A DNA stretch of 64,000 nt, from the NCBI RefSeq assembly GCF_003177035.1, contig NZ_CP029488.1:3788501-3852500 (forward strand), written 5' to 3'. Positions 19,031 to 27,009 of the stretch are shown piece after piece (position 1 is the stretch's first letter; the number at the start of each line of letters is the position of its first letter). Below the pieces are notes generated by a model. It was not told the origin of the DNA, ran no database searches, and saw nothing but the letters and a program-made list of their open reading frames with translations. The translations under genes and the position numbers were made by a program. This stretch comes from Salinisphaera sp. LB1 (GTDB lineage: Bacteria > Pseudomonadota > Gammaproteobacteria > Nevskiales > Salinisphaeraceae).

Positions 19031-20404
19031 TCACCCGACCACGGCCTCGATGGCTTCGCCGAGCCGCGCGACCGGGACCACCTCGAGATCGCCCACGCGG
19101 CGCGAGCGCGGCGCATTGGCCTTGGGCACGATTGCGCGCGTGAACCCGTGTTTGGCGGCTTCACGCAATCGATCTTCGCCGCCCGGAACCGGCCGAATCT
19201 CGCCGGCCAGGCCGATCTCGCCGAAGATGATCAGCTTTTCGCCGAGCGCCTTGTCGCGAAAGCTCGAGAGTGCCGCCAGCACCACGGCGAGGTCCGCCGC
19301 CGTCTCGGTCACCCGCATGCCGCCGACCACGTTGACGAACACGTCCTGATCGCCCAGTGCGATGCCGCCGTGACGATGCAGCACCGCGAGCAGCATCGCC
19401 AGACGCTGCGAATCGGGGCCGAGCGCCACCCGGCGCGGGTTGTGCAGCTGCGAGCCATCCACCAGCGCCTGCACCTCGACCAGCATCGGCCGCGAACCTT
19501 CACGCGTGACCATCACCGCGCTGCCCGGTACGGCGGTCTCGTGGCGCGACAGGAAGATCGCGCTGGGATTGGTCACCTGCTTCAGGCCGGCGCCGGACAT
19601 GGCGAACACGCCGAGCTCGTTGACGGCACCGAAGCGATTCTTCACCGCCCGGATGACACGAAAACGCGACGACGCCTCGGCCTCGAAATACAACACGGTA
19701 TCGACCATGTGCTCGAGCACGCGCGGCCCGGCAATGGTGCCTTCCTTGGTCACGTGACCGACGATGATCAGCGCGGTGCCGGTGGCCTTGGCGAAACGCA
19801 CCAGCATGGAGGCCGACTCGCGCACCTGCGACACGCTGCCCGGCGCCGACGACAAGGCCTGGGAGAACACCGTCTGGATCGAATCAATCACCAACAGGCG
19901 CGGCGCCTGCGGCTTGGCCAGCGCCAGCACGCGCTCGACACAGGTCTCGGCCAGCACCGACAGGTCCGCATCCGCCACACCAAGGCGCTGGGCACGCAAC
20001 TGGACCTGTTCGAGGGACTCCTCGCCGGTGTCATAGAGCGCCGGGATATCGGCCGACAGCTGGGCCAACACCTGGAGCAACAGCGTGGACTTGCCGATGC
20101 CGGGATCGCCGCCGATCAGAATCACCGAACCCGGCACCAGGCCGCCGCCGAGCACGCGATCGAGTTCGGACAGCCCCGTCGGCGTGCGCGGGGTCTCGCG
20201 CGGCTTGATCGCGTTGAGTTTCTGTACCTGCGGCGTGGTATCGCCGAACGACACCGGCGGCGCAGCCACGCCAGGCCTCGAAGGCGCCGCGGGCACGCTT
20301 TCGGTAAGCGTATTCCAGGCGCCGCAATCCGGACACTGACCCGACCATTTGGGCTGGGTCGAACCGCACTGATCGCAAACGAAAACAGTTTTGCTCTTGG
20401 CCAT
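19031..20404 (-). CDS. radA: DNA repair protein RadA (Sms)
   Basis: RecA-like ATPase that drives branch migration during recombination. The 457 residues contain an N-terminal four-Cys zinc finger (CDQCG...CPDCG), Walker A GGDPGIGKST, the RadA-specific KNRFG motif and a Lon-like C-terminal domain. ATG 20404 (MAKSKTVFVCDQCG) fits the family start. Confidence 0.96.
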   Translation of the reverse strand: MAKSKTVFVCDQCGSTQPKWSGQCPDCGAWNTLTESVPAAPSRPGVAAPPVSFGDTTPQVQKLNAIKPRETPRTPTGLSELDRVLGGGLVPGSVILIGGDPGIGKSTLLLQVLAQLSADIPALYDTGEESLEQVQLRAQRLGVADADLSVLAETCVERVLALAKPQAPRLLVIDSIQTVFSQALSSAPGSVSQVRESASMLVRFAKATGTALIIVGHVTKEGTIAGPRVLEHMVDTVLYFEAEASSRFRVIRAVKNRFGAVNELGVFAMSGAGLKQVTNPSAIFLSRHETAVPGSAVMVTREGSRPMLVEVQALVDGSQLHNPRRVALGPDSQRLAMLLAVLHRHGGIALGDQDVFVNVVGGMRVTETAADLAVVLAALSSFRDKALGEKLIIFGEIGLAGEIRPVPGGEDRLREAAKHGFTRAIVPKANAPRSRRVGDLEVVPVARLGEAIEAVVG

Positions 20405-20518
20405 CGGGCGTCGCTCGGGGCTGGTTCGGTCGGGCTCGCGCACCGGCGCGAGCATCAACACAGCGTGGGCAAACGGGCATACTAGGCGCCACAACAACCG
20501 GGAGTACAGCGCTCGACC

Positions 20519-21460
20519 ATGGTGGATCGCGAGGATTTCGAATTCGACAGCCGCGGCTCGACCTGCCGGGCCTGGTTCTATCCAGCACAGAACGAGTCGA
20601 TGGAGGCCCCGGCCGGCGTGCCGGCCATCGTCATGGCCCACGGCCTGGGCGGCACCCGCGACGCCGGCCTGGAACCCTACGCCGCCACCTTCGCCAACGC
20701 CGGCTTTGCCGTGCTCGTTTTCGACTATCGCTATTTCGGTGCCAGCGGCGGCCGTCCGCGCCAGCTGCTATCGGTTTCCGCACAGCTGGCCGACTGGGCC
20801 GCGGCGATCGCCGCGGTGCGCGAAATTGCGGGTGTGGACGCCGACCGCGTTGCGCTGTGGGGTACGTCGTTCTCCGGCGGCCATGTAATCGCGGCGGGCG
20901 CCGCCGACAAACGGGTGGCCGCCATCAGCGCCCAGGGCCCGATGATGGACGGCCGCGCCGCGGTTTTTAACGTGCTGCGCCGCCATGGCCTGCGGCACAT
21001 GCTGCGCCTGATCGTGGCGGGCCTGCGCGACAGCCTGGCCGATCTCGCCGGCGCCGAGCCTTACCGGATTCCGCTGGTCGCGCGCACGGGCGGGCTGGCG
21101 GCCATGACCACCGAGGATGCCTACGAGGGTTACCGGGCGATTGCCCCGGCGGACTGGCGCAACGAAATGAGCGCCCGCACGCTGCTCACGCTGGCGCTGT
21201 ATCGACCCGGCCGCAAGGTCGGCCGTTTGCGTTGCCCCACGCTGATCCAGATCTGTGACCAGGACACGGTGGCACCGCCCGCAGCCGCGACTGCGGCCGC
21301 GGCCCGCGGCGGCGACCGCATCATCGAGCGCCACTATCGCATCGGCCATTTCGATATCTATCGCGGCGCCGGCTTTCGCCAGTCCAGCAGCGACCAGCTG
21401 ACATTCTTCCGGCGCGCGCTGGCACCGCGCCGCCGCGACGACCCGGCCGCCGATGCCTGA
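20519..21460 (+). CDS. Alpha/beta hydrolase
   Basis: 313 residues with the serine-hydrolase triad in order: nucleophile GTSFSGG, acid probably in ICDQDTVAPP, and His in IGHFDIYRG. Oxyanion region AHGLGGTRD near residue 40. Resembles dienelactone-hydrolase/acetyl-xylan-esterase-like hydrolases; the substrate is not predictable. It is divergent from radA and its TGA abuts the alr stop. Confidence 0.82.
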   Translation: MVDREDFEFDSRGSTCRAWFYPAQNESMEAPAGVPAIVMAHGLGGTRDAGLEPYAATFANAGFAVLVFDYRYFGASGGRPRQLLSVSAQLADWAAAIAAVREIAGVDADRVALWGTSFSGGHVIAAGAADKRVAAISAQGPMMDGRAAVFNVLRRHGLRHMLRLIVAGLRDSLADLAGAEPYRIPLVARTGGLAAMTTEDAYEGYRAIAPADWRNEMSARTLLTLALYRPGRKVGRLRCPTLIQICDQDTVAPPAAATAAAARGGDRIIERHYRIGHFDIYRGAGFRQSSSDQLTFFRRALAPRRRDDPAADA

Positions 21461-22525
21461 TCAGACGATCTCGACACTCACGCGCGCGGTCAGCCGGCAA
21501 AACAATTCGTAGGCGATGGTGCCGGCGGCCGCCGCGACCTCGTCCGCAGGCAGCCCCGGGCCCCAGAGCGTGACCCGGTCGCCCACGCCGGCCTCGGGCA
21601 CCGCGCGCAGGTCGACCGTGATCATGTCCATCGACACCCGGCCGACCAACGCCGCCCGCACCCCGCGCACGAGCACGGGCGTGCCGGACGGTGCATGGCG
21701 CGGATAGCCATCGCCATAGCCGATACCGATCACCCCGACGTCCATGTCCTCCGGCGCGCGCCAGGTGGCACCGTAGCCGATCGGCTCACCCGCCACCACG
21801 CGGCGCCGGCTGATAATCGGCGCAGTCAGGTGCATGGCCGGCCGCAGGTCGTGATCGGCGGCCGTGGCATCGACCATGGGCGAGCTGCCGTACAGCATGA
21901 TGCCCGGGCGCACGACGTCGGCATGGGCGGCCGGCCAGGCCAGCACGCCGGCCGAATTGGCGATCGAACGCTGGCCGTCGTGTTCGGCCGTGCCGCGGGC
22001 GAACGCGGCGAGCTGGCGCTCGGTCATCGGGTTCGACGGATCATCAGCACAGCCGAGGTGGGTCAGCCAGCCCACGCAGTGCACGTGGCGCATCTCCCGG
22101 AGGTGCGCGGCGACGGCCGCCGCCTCACCGGGGGCGAAGCCGAGACGGTGCATGCCAGAATCCAGCTTGATCCAGACCGACAATACCGGTCCGACATAAT
22201 CGGCCAGCGCCGCTAGATGCGTGCGATCGAAGACCACCGGCCGCACGTCGTGTGCAGCCGCGAGCGCGCAGGCATCGACATCCAGCGGCTGCGATAACGT
22301 CATGATCGGCTGGGTAATCCCGCTCCAGCGCAGTTGCATCGCCTCGTCCAGGCTCGATACCGCAAAGCCGTCGGCCGCCGCGAGCGCGTTCGCGACCGTC
22401 GCCGCGCCATGACCGTAACCATCGGCCTTGACCGCGGCGTATACCTCGCAGCCCGGCGCCAGCGCGCGGACACGCTCCAGGTTATGCGCCAGCGCGGCGC
22501 GATCGATGGTCGCCAGCGCCCGCAT
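21461..22525 (-). CDS. alr: Alanine racemase
   Basis: Interconverts L- and D-alanine for peptidoglycan. The 354-residue protein has the PLP Lys in AVKADGYGHGA (about 32-42) and the catalytic Tyr region IGYGDGYPR, and SMDMITVDL of the C-terminal barrel. It follows dnaB (61 bp) on the same strand, a common gammaproteobacterial arrangement. Confidence 0.95.
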   Translation of the reverse strand: MRALATIDRAALAHNLERVRALAPGCEVYAAVKADGYGHGAATVANALAAADGFAVSSLDEAMQLRWSGITQPIMTLSQPLDVDACALAAAHDVRPVVFDRTHLAALADYVGPVLSVWIKLDSGMHRLGFAPGEAAAVAAHLREMRHVHCVGWLTHLGCADDPSNPMTERQLAAFARGTAEHDGQRSIANSAGVLAWPAAHADVVRPGIMLYGSSPMVDATAADHDLRPAMHLTAPIISRRRVVAGEPIGYGATWRAPEDMDVGVIGIGYGDGYPRHAPSGTPVLVRGVRAALVGRVSMDMITVDLRAVPEAGVGDRVTLWGPGLPADEVAAAAGTIAYELFCRLTARVSVEIV

Positions 22526-22586
22526 CAGCTGTCCCCGGATCGGCGCGGCAGCGGCGCCCGCGGGTTGAAAGGCGAATCAGACATCG

Positions 22587-23942
22587 CTAGTCCATGAAGT
22601 CGTCGTCGTAATGTTCCTGCAGGTTCTCGAACCGCGTGAGATGCGACAGGAACGCCGTGCGTGCCGTGCCGAGCGGGCCGTTGCGCTGCTTGCCGATGAT
22701 GATCTCGGCCACGCCCTTGTCCTCGGTGTTCTCGTTGTAGACCTCGTCGCGATAGACGAACAGGATCACGTCCGCGTCCTGCTCGATACCGCCCGACTCG
22801 CGCAGGTCGGACATGCGCGGGCGCTTGTTATCGCGCTGCTCGACCTGGCGGTTGAGCTGCGACAACGCGATCACCGGCACGTTGAGCTCCTTGGCCATGG
22901 CCTTGAGCTGACGCGAGATCTCGGAAATCTCGTTGGTGCGGTTTTCCTTCGTGCCCGGCACCTGCATGAGCTGTAGATAATCGACCACGACCAGACCGAT
23001 ATCGTGCTCGCGTTTCAGGCGCCGCGCACGGGCGCGCATCTCGGACGGCGACAGTCCGGCGGAATCATCGATGAACAGGCGGGCGTTCTCGTTCATGATG
23101 CCGATCGCGGATGTGATCTTGGGCCAGTCGTCCTCGGTCAGCCGGCCGGAACGCAGCCGGGTCTGATCCACCCGGCCCCAGGACGAAATCATGCGGATGA
23201 CCAGCTGTTCCGCCGGCATTTCCAGCGAGAACACGGCAACCGGCACCTTCTCCTTGATAGCGATGTTCTCGACGATGTTCATCGCCAGCGACGTCTTGCC
23301 CATGGACGGACGCCCGGCCAGGATCAGCAGGTCCGCGGCCTGCAGCCCGTTGGTCATCTTGTCGAATTCGATCAGCCCGGTCGGCACCCCCGAGAACGAG
23401 CCCTCGTGAGCCACCAGCTCCTCGATGCGATTGACCGCCTTGGTCAGCAGCGAATTGAGCCCCTGCGGCCCTTCGCTGCCCTTGCGGCCCTGCTCGGCGA
23501 TCTTGAAGATTTCCTGCTCGGCGACGCCCAGCACTTCCTCGGCGGTCTGGCCGGCCGGCTCGAACGCAGTCGAGGTGATCGTGTCGCCTGCGCGGATGAG
23601 CTGGCGCATGACCGAGCGCTCGCGCACGATCTCGGCATAGGCCTTGATGTTCGCCGCGCTGGGAATATCCGCGGCGAGATTGCCGATATAGGTCGCGCCG
23701 CCGGCCTTGTCGAGCAGGCCGTTGTTACGCAACCATTCGGTCAGCGTGACCAGGTCGCGCGGCTGGTTGGTGTCGGCCAGATCCGCCAGGCCGCGGTACA
23801 GGAGTCGGTGATCCTCGCGATAGAAATCGTTTTCGCTGATCGTGCCGGCGATGTCGTCCCAGGCTTTTTCGGACAGCAGCAAACCGCCGATCACCGATTG
23901 TTCGGCTTCGATGGAATGCGGGGGCAGCTTGGCTTCGGCCAT
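22587..23942 (-). CDS. dnaB: Replicative DNA helicase DnaB
   Basis: 451 residues. N-terminal DnaB domain starts PPHSIEAEQSVIGGLLL. RecA-like domain has Walker A AGRPSMGKTSLA, Walker B VVVDYLQLM and the SQLNRQVEQR region. Hexameric 5'-3' helicase of the replication fork. It lies downstream of rplI but beyond the terminator at 24000-24028, so it probably has its own promoter. Confidence 0.97.
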   Translation of the reverse strand: MAEAKLPPHSIEAEQSVIGGLLLSEKAWDDIAGTISENDFYREDHRLLYRGLADLADTNQPRDLVTLTEWLRNNGLLDKAGGATYIGNLAADIPSAANIKAYAEIVRERSVMRQLIRAGDTITSTAFEPAGQTAEEVLGVAEQEIFKIAEQGRKGSEGPQGLNSLLTKAVNRIEELVAHEGSFSGVPTGLIEFDKMTNGLQAADLLILAGRPSMGKTSLAMNIVENIAIKEKVPVAVFSLEMPAEQLVIRMISSWGRVDQTRLRSGRLTEDDWPKITSAIGIMNENARLFIDDSAGLSPSEMRARARRLKREHDIGLVVVDYLQLMQVPGTKENRTNEISEISRQLKAMAKELNVPVIALSQLNRQVEQRDNKRPRMSDLRESGGIEQDADVILFVYRDEVYNENTEDKGVAEIIIGKQRNGPLGTARTAFLSHLTRFENLQEHYDDDFMD

Positions 23943-23999
23943 GGGCGCGTGGCGTTCGTCGGTACGGGCGGCTCGCGCAGTTTACGCAAGCCGCGAGCC

Positions 24000-24028
24000 A
24001 AAAAAAAACGCCGCCCGAAGGCGGCGTT
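24000..24028 (-). terminator. Terminator of the rpsF-rpsR-rplI operon
   Basis: On the minus strand AACGCCGCC and GGCGGCGTT form a 9-bp stem with loop TTCG, followed by a run of T. Confidence 0.92.
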
Positions 24029-24053
24029 CATCGCGATCGGCAGAACCGTTGAT

Positions 24054-24659
24054 TTACGGCTCTTCGCGCTCTCCGATCGGCGCATCGGCTTCGCTGGCCG
24101 AGGCATCGGCCGGCTCGCCAGCGTCCGCGACGCGCTCGCCCTCGACCTCTTCGGCCGCGGCGTCTTCTTCGGTGTTCTCGCTGATGCGCGCGGGCATGTT
24201 GATGCCCATATCGGTCTGCTGCGCGACCACGATTTCGATCTCGCAGACCACTTCGGCGTGCAGCGTCAACTCGGCATTGTAGTAGCCGACCTGACGGATG
24301 GTGCCCTCAGTCAGCGTGATCTCACGCGGATCCAGCTCGTGACCTTCCTCGGCGACGGCCTGGGCGATCTCCTGCGGGCCGACCGAGCCGAACAGCTTGC
24401 CTTCATCACTGGCGCGCATGGCGATCGTGAAGCTCTTGTTGCGCAACTGATTGGCCCGCAGCTTGGCGCGATCCTCGCGCTCCTGCGAGGCTGCCTGCAA
24501 CTCGGCCCGACGCTCTTCGAAGACGGCCAGGTTGTTCCGGGTCGCCGGCAGGGCCATGCCCCGCGGGAAGAGATAGTTGCGGCCGTAGCCGGCACGCACC
24601 GAGACGGTGTCGCCGAGGTCGCCCAGATTGCGGATTTTCTGTAGCAGAATGACGTCCAC
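24054..24659 (-). CDS. rplI: 50S ribosomal protein L9 with long acidic tail
   Basis: Starts MDVILLQKIRNLGDLGDTVSV, canonical L9, with the second domain ending near 150. Residues ~153-201 form an extra tail rich in Glu, Ala and Asp (ENTEEDAAAEEVEGERVADA and onward); E. coli L9 has 149 residues. The tail could be an adaptation to high salt (inference). Third gene of rpsF-rpsR-rplI. Confidence 0.96.
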   Translation of the reverse strand: MDVILLQKIRNLGDLGDTVSVRAGYGRNYLFPRGMALPATRNNLAVFEERRAELQAASQEREDRAKLRANQLRNKSFTIAMRASDEGKLFGSVGPQEIAQAVAEEGHELDPREITLTEGTIRQVGYYNAELTLHAEVVCEIEIVVAQQTDMGINMPARISENTEEDAAAEEVEGERVADAGEPADASASEADAPIGEREEP

Positions 24660-24671
24660 TTGAGCGCCTCC

Positions 24672-24902
24672 TTACGACGAATGACGGTCGGTGTACGGCA
24701 GCAGCGCGAGGAATCGCGCACGCTTGACCGCGGTCGACAACTGACGCTGATAACGCGCCGCGGTGCCGGTGATACGGCTGGGTACGATCTTGCCGGTTTC
24801 GGTGACGTACTGCTTGAGGGTCTCGATGTCCTTGTAATCGATCTCCTCGACACCTTCAGCGGTGAACTTGCAGAAACGGCGACGGCGGAAAAAACGGGCC
24901 AT
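24672..24902 (-). CDS. rpsR: 30S ribosomal protein S18
   Basis: 76 residues with the S18 pattern: [30 protein letters not shown] and [15 protein letters not shown]. Binds S6 on the platform of the 30S subunit. Lies 12 bp from each neighbour in the operon. Confidence 0.97.
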   Translation of the reverse strand: MARFFRRRRFCKFTAEGVEEIDYKDIETLKQYVTETGKIVPSRITGTAARYQRQLSTAVKRARFLALLPYTDRHSS

Positions 24903-24914
24903 GGGTGTGCTCCT

Positions 24915-25286
24915 TTAGCTGGCGGCCGGGGCCTTGCGGTCCTCGGACTTGCGATCGTCCGACTTCTCGGCGTTCTTGGCCAAGGGGGACGGATCGACGT
25001 CGGCCTTGTGACGGGCGATGACAAGATGACGCAGCACGGCGTCGTTGAACCGGAACAGGTCTTCCAGTTCCTCGCGCGCTGACTGCGAGCATTCCACGTT
25101 CAACAGCACGTAGTGCGCCTTGTGGATCTTGGTGATCGGATAGGCCAGCTGGCGGCGGCCCCAGTCCTCGTGGCGATGCACCTTGCCGCCGTCGTTTTCG
25201 ACGACGCCGCGGTACTTCTCCACCATGGCCGGCACCTGTTCGCTCTGGTCCGGGTGGACCAGGAACACGATTTCATAATGTCGCAT
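24915..25286 (-). CDS. rpsF: 30S ribosomal protein S6
   Basis: 123 residues from ATG 25286, beginning [18 protein letters not shown], with GRRQLAYPI and [10 protein letters not shown]. The charged C-terminal tail ([11 protein letters not shown]) is typical. First gene of rpsF-rpsR-rplI. AAAGGA lies just upstream of the start. Confidence 0.97.
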   Translation of the reverse strand: MRHYEIVFLVHPDQSEQVPAMVEKYRGVVENDGGKVHRHEDWGRRQLAYPITKIHKAHYVLLNVECSQSAREELEDLFRFNDAVLRHLVIARHKADVDPSPLAKNAEKSDDRKSEDRKAPAAS

Positions 25287-25405
25287 GATGTGTCCTTTCG
25301 GTTGAAAGCCCCCGGCGGTCGCCGTGGAGCAAGGAATCGCGACCCGTCGGCCGCGAGGCGCGCGATTGTAGTCGCTTGTCCGGGCACATGCAATGCAAAC
25401 CGCCG

Positions 25406-26152
25406 CTAACGACGCCGGCGCACGGTCTCGAACAACGCAACCCCGGTGGCCACCGACACGTTCAGGCTTTCCATGCCGGCCGCCATGGGGATGGCAACGA
25501 GAAGATCGCAATGTCGGGCGGTCAGCTCGCGAATGCCCTTGGCTTCGCCGCCGGCCACCCACACCACCGGGCTCGGCAAATCGGCGTCGTAGAGCGATGT
25601 CTCCGCCGCGCCGTCAAGACCCACCACCCAAAAGCCCTCGTCCTGCAGCCGTTTGAGCGCCCGCGACAAATTCGTTACCGGCACGAACGGCACGCGCTCG
25701 GCGGCCCCGGCCGCCACCTTGCGTACGGACACCGTGAGCCCCGCCGCCCGTTTGCGTGGCGCGATCACCGCGGTCACACCGGCCGCGGCCGCGCTGCGCA
25801 GACAGGCCCCGAGGTTGTGCGGGTCCTGAACCTGGTCGAGCGCCAGAACCCAGGGATTGTCCGCGTCACGCAGCAAGCCCGGCAGCTCGGATTCCCGATA
25901 TTCGCGCGGCGGCGCCACCTCGGCCACACAGCCCTGGTGGCGTACATCCGGCAACCACCCGTCCAGCCGTGACATGGGCGCGGTAGCAACCGGGACATCG
26001 AGCGCGCCAGCGCGCGCCGCAAGCTCTTCGGCGCGGCCGTTGCGCCGACCTTCGGCAAGCCACAGCCGGCGTATCGGCCGGCCGGATTCCAGAGCCGAGG
26101 CCACGGCGTGAAAGCCGCCGATCCATTCGTTGTCCGTGGGCTGCTCGCTCAT
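25406..26152 (-). CDS. rlmB: 23S rRNA (guanosine-2'-O-)-methyltransferase RlmB
   Basis: SPOUT methyltransferase of G2251 in 23S rRNA. 248 residues: N-terminal substrate-binding domain ([13 protein letters not shown]) and SpoU domain with [26 protein letters not shown] and [18 protein letters not shown]. Start at ATG 26152 because MSEQP leads directly into the conserved region. Upstream of rpsF, as in E. coli rnr-rlmB order. Confidence 0.94.
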   Translation of the reverse strand: MSEQPTDNEWIGGFHAVASALESGRPIRRLWLAEGRRNGRAEELAARAGALDVPVATAPMSRLDGWLPDVRHQGCVAEVAPPREYRESELPGLLRDADNPWVLALDQVQDPHNLGACLRSAAAAGVTAVIAPRKRAAGLTVSVRKVAAGAAERVPFVPVTNLSRALKRLQDEGFWVVGLDGAAETSLYDADLPSPVVWVAGGEAKGIRELTARHCDLLVAIPMAAGMESLNVSVATGVALFETVRRRR

Positions 26153-26176
26153 CGGTCCAGTCCCGCCTGTATCCAT

Positions 26177-26201
26177 TAAAAAAGCCCGGCAGCGCCGGGC
26201 T
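26177..26201 (-). terminator. Terminator after the OmpA-like lipoprotein gene
   Basis: On the minus strand AGCCCGGC and GCCGGGCT form an 8-bp stem with loop GCT, followed by six T. Confidence 0.92.
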
Positions 26202-26224
26202 GTGCGATACCGTGCTCGGCCGAA

Positions 26225-26965
26225 TCAGCCGTTGCCATTGCCGGTGTTTTCATACTTGGGATTGCCGAGATCCGGCGGCGCGCTGAAGGCGGCCTTTTCG
26301 TTGCCCTTGACGATCGGCTTGATCACGATCGCCACGCGCCGATTCTTGGCCCGGCCCGCGGCTGTGGCGTTCGATGCCACCGGCTCGGACTCGCCGCGCG
26401 CCCAGGTCAGCACGCGCTGCGAATTCACGCCGCGGCTTTCCAGAAACTGTGCGACCGCATCGGCGCGTTCCTTCGACAGCTTGAGGTTGTGCTGTTTGCT
26501 ACCGGTGCTGTCGGTGAATCCGACCACATGGATCGCGGTCTTTTTATAGTTCTTGAGCACACTGGCAATGCTGTTGAAGGTGTTCTGTGCGTTCGGATTC
26601 AGGGTGGCGCTGTTGACGGCGAACGAGGCATCGCTGGCCACGCCGATCTTGAGCGTATCCTGATTCAACCGTTGGATATTGAGCTCATTGCGCGCCCTCT
26701 GAGCGGCCAGCTTCTTGTTCAGCTCCTGCTGCTGCTTATCCATGTAATGGCCGATGCCGCCGCCCGCCAATGCGCCCAGCGCGGCGCCGATGGCCGCATT
26801 CGTACCCGAGCTGTCACCGAGCTGGGACCCCAGCAAGCCACCCGCCACGGCACCGATACCGCCGCCGATCTCGGCACGGCGATTCGGATTGTTGGCACAG
26901 GCACTCAGACCCAGCGCCGCGGCAACGGCCAGGGCAATGACAATAGAACTCTTGTGGCGCGACAT
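26225..26965 (-). CDS. OmpA-family lipoprotein with glycine zipper
   Basis: 246 residues: signal peptide with lipobox LSAC (Cys23), a glycine-zipper segment at ~34-72 (GGGIGAVAGGLLG, GAALGALAGGGIG), a short coiled stretch (KQQQELNKKLAAQRAR), then an OmpA C-terminal domain with HVVGFTDSTGS and NRRVAIVI. Resembles YiaD-type proteins that bind peptidoglycan from the outer membrane. It sits between rnr and rlmB but has its own terminator. Confidence 0.88.
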   Translation of the reverse strand: MSRHKSSIVIALAVAAALGLSACANNPNRRAEIGGGIGAVAGGLLGSQLGDSSGTNAAIGAALGALAGGGIGHYMDKQQQELNKKLAAQRARNELNIQRLNQDTLKIGVASDASFAVNSATLNPNAQNTFNSIASVLKNYKKTAIHVVGFTDSTGSKQHNLKLSKERADAVAQFLESRGVNSQRVLTWARGESEPVASNATAAGRAKNRRVAIVIKPIVKGNEKAAFSAPPDLGNPKYENTGNGNG

Positions 26966-27009
26966 GACGGTATTTCCAAACAGATTGACAGGAAGCGGCG
27001 GCCGGACGA

